IMG/VR virus record: IMGVR_UViG_3300009164_002647
Span: 1 to 36,100 of that record
Direction: 5' to 3' (one strand)
Length of the DNA stretch: 36,100 nucleotides
DNA from: a virus
The notes under the pieces were generated by a model. That model saw only the letters and a list, made by a program, of their open reading frames with translations, searched no databases and was not told where the DNA came from. Both the position numbers and the translations under genes were made by a program. Below, piece after piece: positions 25,845 to 33,483 of this stretch. Numbering within the stretch: position 1 is the stretch's first letter; each line of letters starts with the position of its first letter.

Positions 25845-26650
25845 TAGTAACTCTCTAAATGATCTATATTTAATTTTTTTCTAAATGAATCTGAAAATTT
25901 ACCATCAATTCTTAATCCGTAACTTTGCTCTATTATTTTTTCTCCACCATGCCAATCTTGATCATTCCACCATGCTGCTCTGGTATTTAGATAAATTTTA
26001 TTTTTTGTATTAGGGTCCCATAAGTAAAATGCTTTTTTTGTATTTGGTCTAATATGTATAAATTCATTTCTATGTAATGTATACGTTTGGTTATTTCCTT
26101 TATTTCCATCAAAATCTCTATGCTCAAATGGTATACCATCAGCTTCGCAATGAAAAAATATTACTCTTCCTATACTGTCAAAGATATTATCTTCTATCAT
26201 TTTCTCTACCCACTTAACAACATTTGGAAAATAAGCGGCTTCTTCCGTTAGTTTTCTTGGAGATGATCTTTCATCCCAACTACCTTGTTCCCATAAGAAG
26301 TAATAGATGTAAGGATCATATGCTCCCATAGCCATTTTTATATATCTAGTAAATTTATTCCTAATTCTAAAATCATGGAAGTCTTTATATAAATCAATAC
26401 CTCCTTTTTTTACAGGATTATCATCAGGGAGGGCTAAGAATTCTTCTATTGCTTTATAAATTGGTTTCCAGTGTATATTATAACTCATGTCTTTAAAATC
26501 AAAACCTGGTTTCATCCATGTACCTTCTTTAGCAAACTCTCTAGATTCGCTAAATCCTCTATATATTTCTGGTTGTAATTTTTCAAAGGTGTCCATGTCT
26601 ATATATGGTTCTATATCAAAATAAGGTTGATTATTAATCCCCTTAATCAT
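25844..26650 (-). CDS. Larger Fe(II)/2OG oxygenase-like protein
   Basis: The C-terminal third holds an HxD...H site: H177-x-D179 (FEHRDFDG) and H234 (QDWHGGE), with an Arg 13 residues later (R247, GLRIDG) as possible 2-oxoglutarate anchor. FIHIRPNTKKAFYLWD and IYLNTRAAWW look like the intervening beta strands. The first 160 residues form an additional domain rich in aromatic residues, with no family I recognise. It belongs to the same broad fold as the YIGN proteins but lacks their N-terminal signature. It overlaps the radical-SAM gene at 26647 by 4 bases. Confidence 0.68.
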   Translation of the reverse strand: MIKGINNQPYFDIEPYIDMDTFEKLQPEIYRGFSESREFAKEGTWMKPGFDFKDMSYNIHWKPIYKAIEEFLALPDDNPVKKGGIDLYKDFHDFRIRNKFTRYIKMAMGAYDPYIYYFLWEQGSWDERSSPRKLTEEAAYFPNVVKWVEKMIEDNIFDSIGRVIFFHCEADGIPFEHRDFDGNKGNNQTYTLHRNEFIHIRPNTKKAFYLWDPNTKNKIYLNTRAAWWNDQDWHGGEKIIEQSYGLRIDGKFSDSFRKKLNIDHLESY

Positions 26651-27696
26651 GGGTATCTCCTATATTTTTCAGGAATTAAATCTGGCAAAGGTAATCCTTT
26701 ATTTAATAATGCATCTCTTAAAATAACTTGATGTACTAGAGGAGAAATTGGATATCCTGGCAATATATCTGCCCACGCTTCTGTTTGTATTTCTTCTAAA
26801 TCTATAGTTCTAGCATCAGGCCATTGTATAAGTTTTACAAAAACGCCATTAATTAAAAATGGATAATGTGCCCTAATACCACTTTTTTCTAATGGAATAA
26901 TAGACCAGTTGTTTTTATATGCTATTTCCTTTGTCTTTTGCACTAATTGGCTTAGATAAATTTGTGGTTGTTTTGGATTTCTACCTATATCAGCACTACA
27001 TCTTATCCTAAAATTTGCGGATGTTTTTTTATAAAGTTCTTGTATTTCTTTTAGGCAATATTCCATTTGTGACATATCGTCTAATGTATAACTAATATCT
27101 TTTATTGTTAATCCTAGTTTAATACAATTTTCAATACCTTCTACTTGCTTTTTTCTTATTTTTAACCCGTGATAATCTGGATGATTTAATCCAATAGTCC
27201 AAATTAGTTGTTCTATCTCGGTAAATTTTTTAGCATAATCTAAATCAGATAATCTAACCCCATTTGAAAGTATTATTGTTCGTCTAGGTTGTATAGGTAA
27301 TTTGAAAACAGAATTAATTAATATATCCAAATCTTTTCTCATAGTTGGTTCTGCACCAGCTAATGCTAATCCGTATCCGTCATTTTCCCAAGACATTATT
27401 TGATCTAATATTGCATCGATTGATCTATCTTTAGACATATTATCTGGTACTTGATAACAGTGTTGACATTTAAGATTGCAATGATTTGTTATATCTATAA
27501 AATAACCTTTTGGTAAATCTATTTTATATTTGTAATTTAAATAAAACTCGGCATCGGGCTCTATTAAATTTTCGCTATAACCATGGACCGGGCAATTTTT
27601 TCCAATCCATATTTCATCGTTTTTTTCAAATTTTGTTCCAGAAATATGTCGATAACAATATTCACATAATGTCATAGTATCATTTAATTTTAACAT
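26647..27696 (-). CDS. Radical SAM protein with N-terminal zinc-ribbon-like motif (COG1964/Tes-like, family E)
   Basis: An N-terminal C11-x2-C14 ... C35-P-x-H38-G motif precedes the radical-SAM cluster C73-x3-C77-x2-C80 (HCNLKCQHC) and AGAEPTMRKDL, a variant of GGEPTxR. The C..C...CPxHG plus core layout is that of COG1964-type radical-SAM proteins, which include tetraether lipid synthases and related methylases. Those are usually 450 aa or longer, so this 349 aa protein lacks the usual C-terminal extension. It leads a minus block with three oxygenases. CATAAATA (27703-27710) lies six bases before the ATG and no ribosome site is seen. Confidence 0.8.
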   Translation of the reverse strand: MLKLNDTMTLCEYCYRHISGTKFEKNDEIWIGKNCPVHGYSENLIEPDAEFYLNYKYKIDLPKGYFIDITNHCNLKCQHCYQVPDNMSKDRSIDAILDQIMSWENDGYGLALAGAEPTMRKDLDILINSVFKLPIQPRRTIILSNGVRLSDLDYAKKFTEIEQLIWTIGLNHPDYHGLKIRKKQVEGIENCIKLGLTIKDISYTLDDMSQMEYCLKEIQELYKKTSANFRIRCSADIGRNPKQPQIYLSQLVQKTKEIAYKNNWSIIPLEKSGIRAHYPFLINGVFVKLIQWPDARTIDLEEIQTEAWADILPGYPISPLVHQVILRDALLNKGLPLPDLIPEKYRRYP

Positions 27697-27702
27697 TATT
27701 GG

Positions 27703-27710
27703 TATTTATG
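27703..27710 (-). promoter_or_regulatory. Late-promoter-like CATAAATA six bases before 27696 start
   Basis: On the minus strand CATAAATA matches the T4 late consensus TATAAATA at seven of eight positions and is followed by six bases and the ATG. With T4 spacing the transcript would start at or next to the ATG. The same close spacing appears at 11517, 11557 and 18592, which argues against pure coincidence, but function is inferred. Confidence 0.4.
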
Positions 27711-27724
27711 ATAAATTAGTTTAT

Positions 27725-28438
27725 ATGAAAACATTTAGAAATTTAAAATACAAATATTATTATAATACTGTTCCTGGAGAATCTTCTTGGAGGAATAATT
27801 TAATTTATACAAGTCTAGTGTCAGAAGATTTTAAAGTATTTGTACAATGGTATTATAACGATGGAGTATATCATGCTGGACAAAATCAAGTAGTAGATCC
27901 TGCACTTATGGATGAAAAATGGCAAAGAGAAATAAAATTTTTATCTTTAATGGAAAAACATTATCCAGATATGATTCCTAAAATATTACATATTAATCAA
28001 AAAGAAAAGAAAATATATTTAGAAATAGATGGTGTAGATTTCTGGCAACGTAGTTTAGACAGTAATTCTAGTTTTGATAAAATCTTGCCTAATTGGCAAG
28101 AGCAAATGCTTGATATAATTAAAGCACATAGAACTCTTGGTTTATACAAATATTCTATGCATCCTAGTAGTTATTTTATAATAGATGGTAAACTTAAAAG
28201 TATTAATTACTTTTTTACATACAATGAATTAGAATCTCAGATATCAATTAAAGATGTTGAAAGCCATATACATAGTAACAGACAGATAGAAATAAAAAAA
28301 CATCTAGATAAATTGGGAATTAAATGGGACATACCTCAATCTTTTGAAACACTAAATCAATTATGCTGGGAAAGTTTTAGAAAAAATTATCCTGAAGAAT
28401 TTATTGAGAAAGTTAAAAATATAGCATGTACAAAATAA
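27725..28438 (+). CDS. Degenerate kinase-fold protein, paralogue of 21559
   Basis: MIPKILHINQKEKKIYLEIDG (about residues 82-102) lines up with VPKILDLDIFNKKIFLEWNG in the 21559 product. GLYKYSMHPSSYFIIDGKL followed by KSINYFFTYNE lines up with its catalytic-loop region. Here even the DFG-like Asp is gone (INYF), so the usual metal ligands are missing. An LPNWQEQMLDI / CPTWKNQLHNI segment precedes the loop in both. I infer a pseudokinase-like scaffold. It opens a plus block, 28 bases from the divergent radical-SAM gene, and overlaps the next gene by 13 bases. Confidence 0.45.
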   Translation: MKTFRNLKYKYYYNTVPGESSWRNNLIYTSLVSEDFKVFVQWYYNDGVYHAGQNQVVDPALMDEKWQREIKFLSLMEKHYPDMIPKILHINQKEKKIYLEIDGVDFWQRSLDSNSSFDKILPNWQEQMLDIIKAHRTLGLYKYSMHPSSYFIIDGKLKSINYFFTYNELESQISIKDVESHIHSNRQIEIKKHLDKLGIKWDIPQSFETLNQLCWESFRKNYPEEFIEKVKNIACTK

Positions 28439-28992
28439 TACCTTGGTCTCCTTCTTTAGATTTAAAAGAATTTTATGCTAATGCAGCATCTAGAGGATTT
28501 GAAAATAACGCCAATCAAAAGATGTTAGTAGACTCGTTTAATACTGAACGTGAAAAGCAAGTTTGGATTTTGTATTGCGGTGATACTGCTGTCGGCAGTG
28601 TTGCTGCCCATAGTTTTGATAATGTAATGGGTAAAAATAGTTATAGGATTGCTGCTCGTACTTGTGTGTTTACTGATTTATTATCTGGAAATTACAGAAA
28701 CGCCTTACGAGGTATTAGTTGTATCACTAAAAATCAAAACCCAACAGCACAATTTTTAATCCCTACTTGTATTAATTGGGCACCTTCGGGGGCTAACTTA
28801 TACATTACTACTAATGAAAGTGAAGTTGGAACACAACGACTAGTTCATCGAATTTTTGGGCCATCTATGGAAAAAACAGGACAGATGAAACGCATTAAAG
28901 ATGTTGAATATAGGGGTGCATTACAGACAGTTTGGCAGTTATTTCCGGATAAATTTTTTGAAATTCTAAATAAATATCCTCAATGGGAATAA
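28426..28992 (+). CDS. Possible GNAT-like acyltransferase
   Basis: QVWILYCGDTAVGSVAAHSFDN (about residues 45-66) followed by RIAARTCVFTD resembles the beta2-beta4 strands of GNAT acyltransferases. The acetyl-CoA pyrophosphate loop (Q/R-x2-G-x-G/A) is not clear, so the assignment is tentative. The protein is soluble, 188 aa, and ends in a Trp-rich helix (LQTVWQLFPDKFF). It starts 13 bases before the end of the kinase-like gene. The line at 28681 is 19/60 G+C, somewhat above that of the radical-SAM genes. Confidence 0.4.
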   Translation: MYKIIPWSPSLDLKEFYANAASRGFENNANQKMLVDSFNTEREKQVWILYCGDTAVGSVAAHSFDNVMGKNSYRIAARTCVFTDLLSGNYRNALRGISCITKNQNPTAQFLIPTCINWAPSGANLYITTNESEVGTQRLVHRIFGPSMEKTGQMKRIKDVEYRGALQTVWQLFPDKFFEILNKYPQWE

Positions 28993-28995
28993 ATA
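28988..28995 (+). promoter_or_regulatory. Late-promoter-like AATAAATA with ribosome site before 29014
   Basis: AATAAATA overlaps the stop of the preceding gene and is followed by AGAGGAG (29001-29007), a strong ribosome-binding site six bases before the ATG at 29014. This is the normal arrangement expected for a phage late gene and contrasts with the leaderless-looking starts elsewhere in the island. Confidence 0.4.
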
Positions 28996-29013
28996 GTATT
29001 AGAGGAGAAAACT

Positions 29014-29943
29014 ATGAATTACTCTAAATTTCTAGAAACTATTTCTGATGTGATATATCTAGCTCCATCACGTTGCGGTAGAACTTTTTATGAATGTCGC
29101 ATTAAGGAAAATGAATCAAATATATCTGTTAGGTTTATTTTTACACAAAAATATATTGATTCCGATCATAGACTAAGAAAAGATAGACTTTTTCCTGATT
29201 GCTTAAAGATTCATGAACAGTGGCATCAAACGGGCATGGCTATTGGAACATTAGAGTATTTTTTAATAGAAAACAATATTCCTTATACAATCAATGATGA
29301 AAACGTAGAAGAATATGTTGAAGTTTTCATTGATTCAAATAACATTGAAAATGCAAGAATAAGTATAGACAAATATACCCATCATAATCATACTAATCGC
29401 GGATTTGATATATCTACTCCGGTTGATGATATTACTTTTGATAAAATAAACAAGATGATTGATGATTTTATGATTGAACATCCTGATAATTATAAAATAG
29501 TAATTACAGATAATGAAACAATTGAAAATTTATACACCTTATCTACTACTACAATGTTAGCAACTACCCAAAATTATGATTTGAAACAACAGCAAATGAT
29601 GGCTCCGTTGATAGTATCAATTCCTTCTAAAACAGTAAACAAAAGAGATTTTTACAATACAGGAAGATTATATTGCAAGATCGGGTTAACTGCACACGAT
29701 GCGGGATATCATACAGGGTATAATAATTGTTTTAATTATGAAGATCCGAGATTTAAGCGAGTTGAAGATGTACTTCATATGAAATTTAATGAAATAGATC
29801 ACGAAAATTATGTGCTAAGATGCTTTATTTCTATAGGTAAAAGATACGACTACTCAAAAGCATTTAATTGGCATCCGTTTGAAACTAGAATCATAACTAG
29901 CAGACCAAAATTATCAAAGGAATTTATAAAAGTTGAAGCATAA
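29014..29943 (+). CDS. Unknown protein, C-terminal part possibly nitroreductase-like
   Basis: The first 130 residues are unassigned. From about residue 140 the pattern DKINKMIDDFM, YKIVITDNETIENLY, QQQMMAPLIVSIPSK and then LYCKIGLTAHDAGYHTGYNN follows the order of elements in nitroreductase-family flavoproteins, where the last segment is the helix ending in a G-x-G turn. A final FISIGKRYD would match the terminal strand. The Arg-rich FMN-binding start of true nitroreductases is missing or replaced by PSRCGRTFYE near residue 18. The call is inference only. It has a strong GAGGAG ribosome site. Confidence 0.35.
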   Translation: MNYSKFLETISDVIYLAPSRCGRTFYECRIKENESNISVRFIFTQKYIDSDHRLRKDRLFPDCLKIHEQWHQTGMAIGTLEYFLIENNIPYTINDENVEEYVEVFIDSNNIENARISIDKYTHHNHTNRGFDISTPVDDITFDKINKMIDDFMIEHPDNYKIVITDNETIENLYTLSTTTMLATTQNYDLKQQQMMAPLIVSIPSKTVNKRDFYNTGRLYCKIGLTAHDAGYHTGYNNCFNYEDPRFKRVEDVLHMKFNEIDHENYVLRCFISIGKRYDYSKAFNWHPFETRIITSRPKLSKEFIKVEA

Positions 29944-29946
29944 AAT

Positions 29947-30246
29947 ATGTTAAAAGTAAGATATATTTCTATAATTTTGGACTCAAAGGCCCCAAGATTT
30001 TTTATTCATGATTCTGATTTAATAAAGTTAATTCATAGAGAATACATTGATACCGGAAAAATGATTTCTATGTTTGAAACTATATCTGATAATGATCGTC
30101 GCAAAGAAGAAATTTTTATTTTCAAATCAGAAAAAGATTATGAAGATTTTAAAAATAATGAAATAATAGCCTATATCTACAAAGTTAGGCTATTATATAA
30201 TATTCATTATCATATTGATCATGCAGTAAAAATAGAAGAAATTTAA
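29947..30246 (+). CDS. Small unknown protein, 99 aa
   Basis: I recognise no family. The protein is charged, with an alpha/beta pattern (VRYISIILDSK, KEEIFIFKSEKDYEDF, IIAYIYKVRLLYNI) and no membrane segment or cysteines. It begins 4 bases after the previous stop and is the last plus-strand gene before the convergent tail-fibre gene, 8 bases away. It is probably co-expressed with the 29014 gene. Confidence 0.6.
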   Translation: MLKVRYISIILDSKAPRFFIHDSDLIKLIHREYIDTGKMISMFETISDNDRRKEEIFIFKSEKDYEDFKNNEIIAYIYKVRLLYNIHYHIDHAVKIEEI

Positions 30247-30253
30247 TATTTTT

Positions 30254-31369
30254 TTAAGCTGCTGAACCGTTGTCGAGGTTAATCCAACTACTATTTTGAT
30301 ACCCCTGGAATTTATTAACGGTAGTATTATAGATTATCATACCATTTGCTGGAGTTAAGTTTCCTCTATTAGTAGTTGTATAAGAGCCAAATTGAACATA
30401 CCCACTAAATTTACCAGATCCATTTACATCTAAATGAGTACTTGGATTTGTTTTATTAATTCCTAAATAACCATCTGAAGTTATAATATGACCTATTCCT
30501 GAAGAAGGGTCAGATGTAGCCTGAGTAAAAAAGATAATTGATCCAGGTACTGCACCTGATGAAACAGATTTGTTTGGATCAACACAAAATACTATTCCTG
30601 ATGTGTTAATAAATGAATTACCATCATATCCTTTAGCTTGGAATTTACTAATAAAATCTCCAGAACTTAAAACTGTAGGAGAATTTAAAGTTCCTCTAGA
30701 TGATTTAAATTCTATTTGGGGCGATCCGTATGGTGGATTTATTGATCCATTAATAGAAATAACAGCATCGTCACTATTATTTTCACCCCAATACAACGAC
30801 AATTGATTATTATTTGACTTGCTACCAATTTTAATAATCTTATAATCTGTTGTTGGAAATGTTGATGAAGGAACATTACTATATAACGTAGAAGTAGTTA
30901 TACTGTAATCGGTTCCGTTAATAACTAAATTTTGACCATTTGCTATTTTATAAGTAGAAATATTTAAATCTGAAGTAAGTGTCCCACCATTACCACCACC
31001 TCCGGATACAGTACTCCAATTAACATCGTAATCGGTACCTGAAACTTTACTTAATACTTGACCAGTAGTTCCACCTGTTGGAATTCGTGTAGCTGATCCA
31101 GTATAACCAATTGGTCCTTGTACAGTGCTTGCTGATCCAACAAAACCAACATCACCTTGCAATCCTCTTGATCCAGCAAAACCAACATCACCTTGCGAGC
31201 CAACGAAACCAGTACCACCCCCACCGCTAGCAGTTACTACTCTTCCGCCGGACGTAGTTCCGTCGCCCACATAAAGCAATTTGGTATCAGTAGTATAGAT
31301 TAGTTCTCCTTCAGCGGGTGTAATCGTTACTCTTTCGCTATCGGTACCTCTGCGTATTTTAAGTGACAT
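30254..31369 (-). CDS. Phage tail fibre/adhesin-like structural protein
   Basis: The N-terminus LKIRRGTDSERVTITPAEGE with YTTDTKLLYVGDG is the short beta domain common at the start of phage tail fibres and structural adhesins. It is followed by a collagen-like stretch of GxY triplets (about residues 53-95: GFVGSQGDVGFAGSRG and similar) and Gly/Ser/Thr-rich beta repeats. The C-terminal NGMIIYNTTVNKFQGY motif is typical of phage fibre tips. At 371 aa it is short and has no recognisable chaperone domain. A GGAG ribosome site lies at the edge of a hairpin just upstream. It is the outermost gene of the minus phage operon, facing the island, and could be a target of island enzymes, though nothing shows this directly. 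Confidence 0.82.
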   Translation of the reverse strand: MSLKIRRGTDSERVTITPAEGELIYTTDTKLLYVGDGTTSGGRVVTASGGGGTGFVGSQGDVGFAGSRGLQGDVGFVGSASTVQGPIGYTGSATRIPTGGTTGQVLSKVSGTDYDVNWSTVSGGGGNGGTLTSDLNISTYKIANGQNLVINGTDYSITTSTLYSNVPSSTFPTTDYKIIKIGSKSNNNQLSLYWGENNSDDAVISINGSINPPYGSPQIEFKSSRGTLNSPTVLSSGDFISKFQAKGYDGNSFINTSGIVFCVDPNKSVSSGAVPGSIIFFTQATSDPSSGIGHIITSDGYLGINKTNPSTHLDVNGSGKFSGYVQFGSYTTTNRGNLTPANGMIIYNTTVNKFQGYQNSSWINLDNGSAA

Positions 31370-31380
31370 GAATAAACTCC

Positions 31381-31410
31381 TAGATCAGTTATTTTTATTT
31401 ATCTGATCTA
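31381..31410 (-). promoter_or_regulatory. Hairpin enclosing a late-promoter-like motif before the tail-fibre gene
   Basis: Two perfect 8-base arms, TAGATCAG (31381-31388) and CTGATCTA (31403-31410), flank a 14-base loop. On the minus strand the end of the first arm plus loop reads GATAAATA (31396-31403). The second arm runs directly into GGAG, the ribosome site of the fibre gene. A long read-through transcript could fold the hairpin and hamper ribosome access. A transcript starting about six bases past the motif would begin near 31390 and lack the first arm. A terminator is less likely because no T-run follows. Confidence 0.55.
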
Positions 31411-31417
31411 GAGATAC

Positions 31418-32287
31418 TTAAATCCACTTTGACTTAAATTCTTCTAGTTCACGCTTACTAAGATCAAATTTCTTAGCAATTCCGTCCTCATCACGAAGGT
31501 CTTCAAGTAGATCTAACCATTTTTCATTGCTAATTATGCGCTTTAGCAATGCTACTTCTAACTTGCTAACCTTAACAGAGTCTACAGCATAGTCTTCAAA
31601 TGCTTCGCAAGCTAATGGAAAATATGGTTTAGCAAGATCGTACATAGCACGAGCAAACTCCTGTATTTCCCACTGTGCATGGCTATCCATACGTAGACGA
31701 GCCATATGTAGAAAGTTCTTTAGGTTAGCCTTCCAATAGCACTCAGTATATCCACCTACCGGAAGGATCGCGCGAGCAGTTTCTCTAGCCAGGCCAAAGT
31801 CGTTGATATGACGTTCGTAGAGTTCATAGTTGTGATCCCACGCTCCGTGCATATCGTCAATGATGTGTTGTCTCTGGATGTCGTCGAGTTCACCCGCTCT
31901 ACCTTGCTTATTGGTTGTACTTTGAGGCTTGAGGTTCTGCGGTTCGGGTATATAGAATTCATCGGTAATGACCGAGTAACGGGCCGAATATTCATTTAAA
32001 CTTGCTGTCCTATGTCTAACTAATTGTCTCATCACAAAGATAGGGAGTTTAATATGGAATTTAACTTCACACATTTCGAAAGGAGTAGTATGCTCGTGCC
32101 GCATTAGATATCGTATTAGTCCACGATCACCTTGTACTTTCTTAGTGCCTTCACCGTAGCTAACACGGGCTGCTCGGACAATAGCATCGTCGCTGCCCAT
32201 ATGATCTACTAGTCCTACGAACCCGTGATCTAATACAGGAACATAAGACTTATCAGTATCAAAATTTATCTCATTGCGTAGTGTCAT
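31418..32287 (-). CDS. thyX: Flavin-dependent thymidylate synthase ThyX
   Basis: The ThyX signature RHRxxSxNExSxR is intact at residues 91-103 (RHRTASLNEYSAR). The enzyme makes dTMP from dUMP using FAD, NADPH and methylene-tetrahydrofolate, supplying thymidine during phage replication. Other features fit: RAARVSYG near 38 and HEHTTPFE near 64. The C-terminal ~50 residues form an extra charged helical tail. Its ATG has a GAGG ribosome site and overlaps the upstream small gene by 4 bases. ThyX is common in marine tailed phages. Confidence 0.97.
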   Translation of the reverse strand: MTLRNEINFDTDKSYVPVLDHGFVGLVDHMGSDDAIVRAARVSYGEGTKKVQGDRGLIRYLMRHEHTTPFEMCEVKFHIKLPIFVMRQLVRHRTASLNEYSARYSVITDEFYIPEPQNLKPQSTTNKQGRAGELDDIQRQHIIDDMHGAWDHNYELYERHINDFGLARETARAILPVGGYTECYWKANLKNFLHMARLRMDSHAQWEIQEFARAMYDLAKPYFPLACEAFEDYAVDSVKVSKLEVALLKRIISNEKWLDLLEDLRDEDGIAKKFDLSKRELEEFKSKWI

Positions 32288-32604
32288 TTCTTCCTCTTTA
32301 GGATTCGGTTAGTGCTCTTAATAACATCTTTTTTAAGTTTTTCAACATCGAGTCTAAAATCAATGTGTTCAATCTGCTCTTCGTGTAGCTGGAAGAATTC
32401 ATAAAGATTTCTAGGTAAATTACCATCATTTGAATTCTTATCAGCATCTTTTAGTACTACATGCCAGTTCTTACCATCTTTAAATGTAACCATAACACTA
32501 TGTAGGTAAGGCAACGGTACGGCTGAAAGATCAACATCTTCAAATATTTCAGGCCATTGGTCTACTATATTTTTATTGAGGGGCCTCTTCGTTGACTTTG
32601 CCAC
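32284..32604 (-). CDS. Small unknown phage protein
   Basis: I place the start at a GTG (32604), giving MAKSTKRPLNKNIVDQW, because the alternative ATG at 32637 adds a basic non-conserved-looking stretch and doubles the overlap with the previous gene. The middle VMVTFKDGKNWHVVLKD is a clear beta hairpin; the C-terminus is a Lys-rich helix. No enzyme motif is present. It overlaps thyX by 4 bases and lies within the minus phage operon. Function unknown. Confidence 0.65.
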   Translation of the reverse strand: MAKSTKRPLNKNIVDQWPEIFEDVDLSAVPLPYLHSVMVTFKDGKNWHVVLKDADKNSNDGNLPRNLYEFFQLHEEQIEHIDFRLDVEKLKKDVIKSTNRILKRKK

Positions 32605-33220
32605 GCGACTCTTTCTTCTTTGGCGGATCAAGATCATCCGCTATCTTCTTTAGTCTAGCTGCTTCCTTGTAAAGACGGTCAGCTTCACTACGATAGTCAC
32701 GGGCTGTCGTTAATTCCTTAGCAGGCTTTGGCTTAGTTTGATCATCAATGATGACGTCACTCTTGCTTGGCTTCTTGGTTAGGTCTTCAATCTGGATGTC
32801 CTGTGTCTTTGTTTCTGGACGATTTTTGTGTGGCATATCAGCCTTAATAGCAAGATCGTCGAGTGTAACACCCTTCTGTTCAGCAATCATAAGATTGAGT
32901 TCATCTAGCGGAATCTCATCCACTAATGATGGAGTCATGATAACACCGCTTGTAGCGACCTTAACAAGCTTTCCTGTCATATGAAGTTGTTCCAAGATGT
33001 TTGATCCGTCGCTAAAATAGCGACTCGAAAGGTGATCACCTAACTCGTTGGACTGTTGACCCTGTGGATTCTCTAACTCTGTCATTAATGTATTGTGATA
33101 CACTTCTGTTAACGAAGATGTTCCAATAACCAATGCAGAGAAAGCATCGCCGGGGAGTGTGCGATAAATCACGCACACCTTAGCCCCATTATGCTTCATC
33201 TTGCCTACATGCTTAAGCAT
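32573..33220 (-). CDS. Unknown phage operon protein with Lys/Asp-rich C-terminus
   Basis: I start at the ATG at 33220, which overlaps the stop of the preceding gene in ATGCTTAA. The longer in-frame start at 33286 gives a Leu/His-rich stretch that is the antisense-like reading of the upstream gene. Residues 1-130 (MLKHVGKMKHNGAKVCVIY, then PGDAFSALVIG) look like a folded alpha/beta domain; residues 130-215 are charged and low in hydrophobics, ending in a predicted coiled helix (SEADRLYKEAARLKK). I recognise no family. It may be a structural or assembly protein, but this is only operon context. Confidence 0.72.
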   Translation of the reverse strand: MLKHVGKMKHNGAKVCVIYRTLPGDAFSALVIGTSSLTEVYHNTLMTELENPQGQQSNELGDHLSSRYFSDGSNILEQLHMTGKLVKVATSGVIMTPSLVDEIPLDELNLMIAEQKGVTLDDLAIKADMPHKNRPETKTQDIQIEDLTKKPSKSDVIIDDQTKPKPAKELTTARDYRSEADRLYKEAARLKKIADDLDPPKKKESRGKVNEEAPQ

Positions 33221-33458
33221 CTGTAGGAGCAGCCTGTGGTGCAGTAGATTGTGGTGCAGCCGCCTGAGCAGCCTGAGCAGCAGCAAGGAATGCTTCTAAC
33301 TTGGCATATACTGTTCCAACTGGAACCATTTCGTTTGGCTTAAATGCGCCACGCTGGCTAGCAACGTCAATAATGCTCTTCATAGCAGCAAGATCGTTAA
33401 TATTTAATTCTGGGTTAGCGGCTGGGGTTTCTGCTGGGGTATTCGTCTCATCGACCAT
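33213..33458 (-). CDS. Small Ala/Gln/Pro-rich unknown phage protein
   Basis: 81 residues. The first 20 are acidic and Pro-rich, residues 20-60 form a likely helix pair (NINDLAAMKSIIDVASQRG, then VGTVYAKLEAFL), and the end is a low-complexity Ala/Gln/Pro stretch. It has an AAGGAG ribosome site and a sigma70-like promoter in the short gap upstream, so it is the first gene of a sub-operon leading to the downstream unknown genes and thyX. Function unknown. Confidence 0.75.
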   Translation of the reverse strand: MVDETNTPAETPAANPELNINDLAAMKSIIDVASQRGAFKPNEMVPVGTVYAKLEAFLAAAQAAQAAAPQSTAPQAAPTDA

Positions 33459-33483
33459 GTATGTCTCCTTTTGATGATGTATT

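Noticed and set aside
1-30253. Search for a short precursor peptide (RiPP) next to the radical-SAM genes
   Set aside because: No gap exceeds 100 bases and none holds a convincing short reading frame with a ribosome site. A precursor may exist elsewhere in the genome, so the substrate type stays open.
33221-33286. N-terminal extension of the 32573-33220 gene to 33286
   Set aside because: The extra Leu/His-rich residues are a shifted reading of the upstream Ala/Gln-rich gene, and the 33220 ATG overlaps that gene's stop as usual for this operon.
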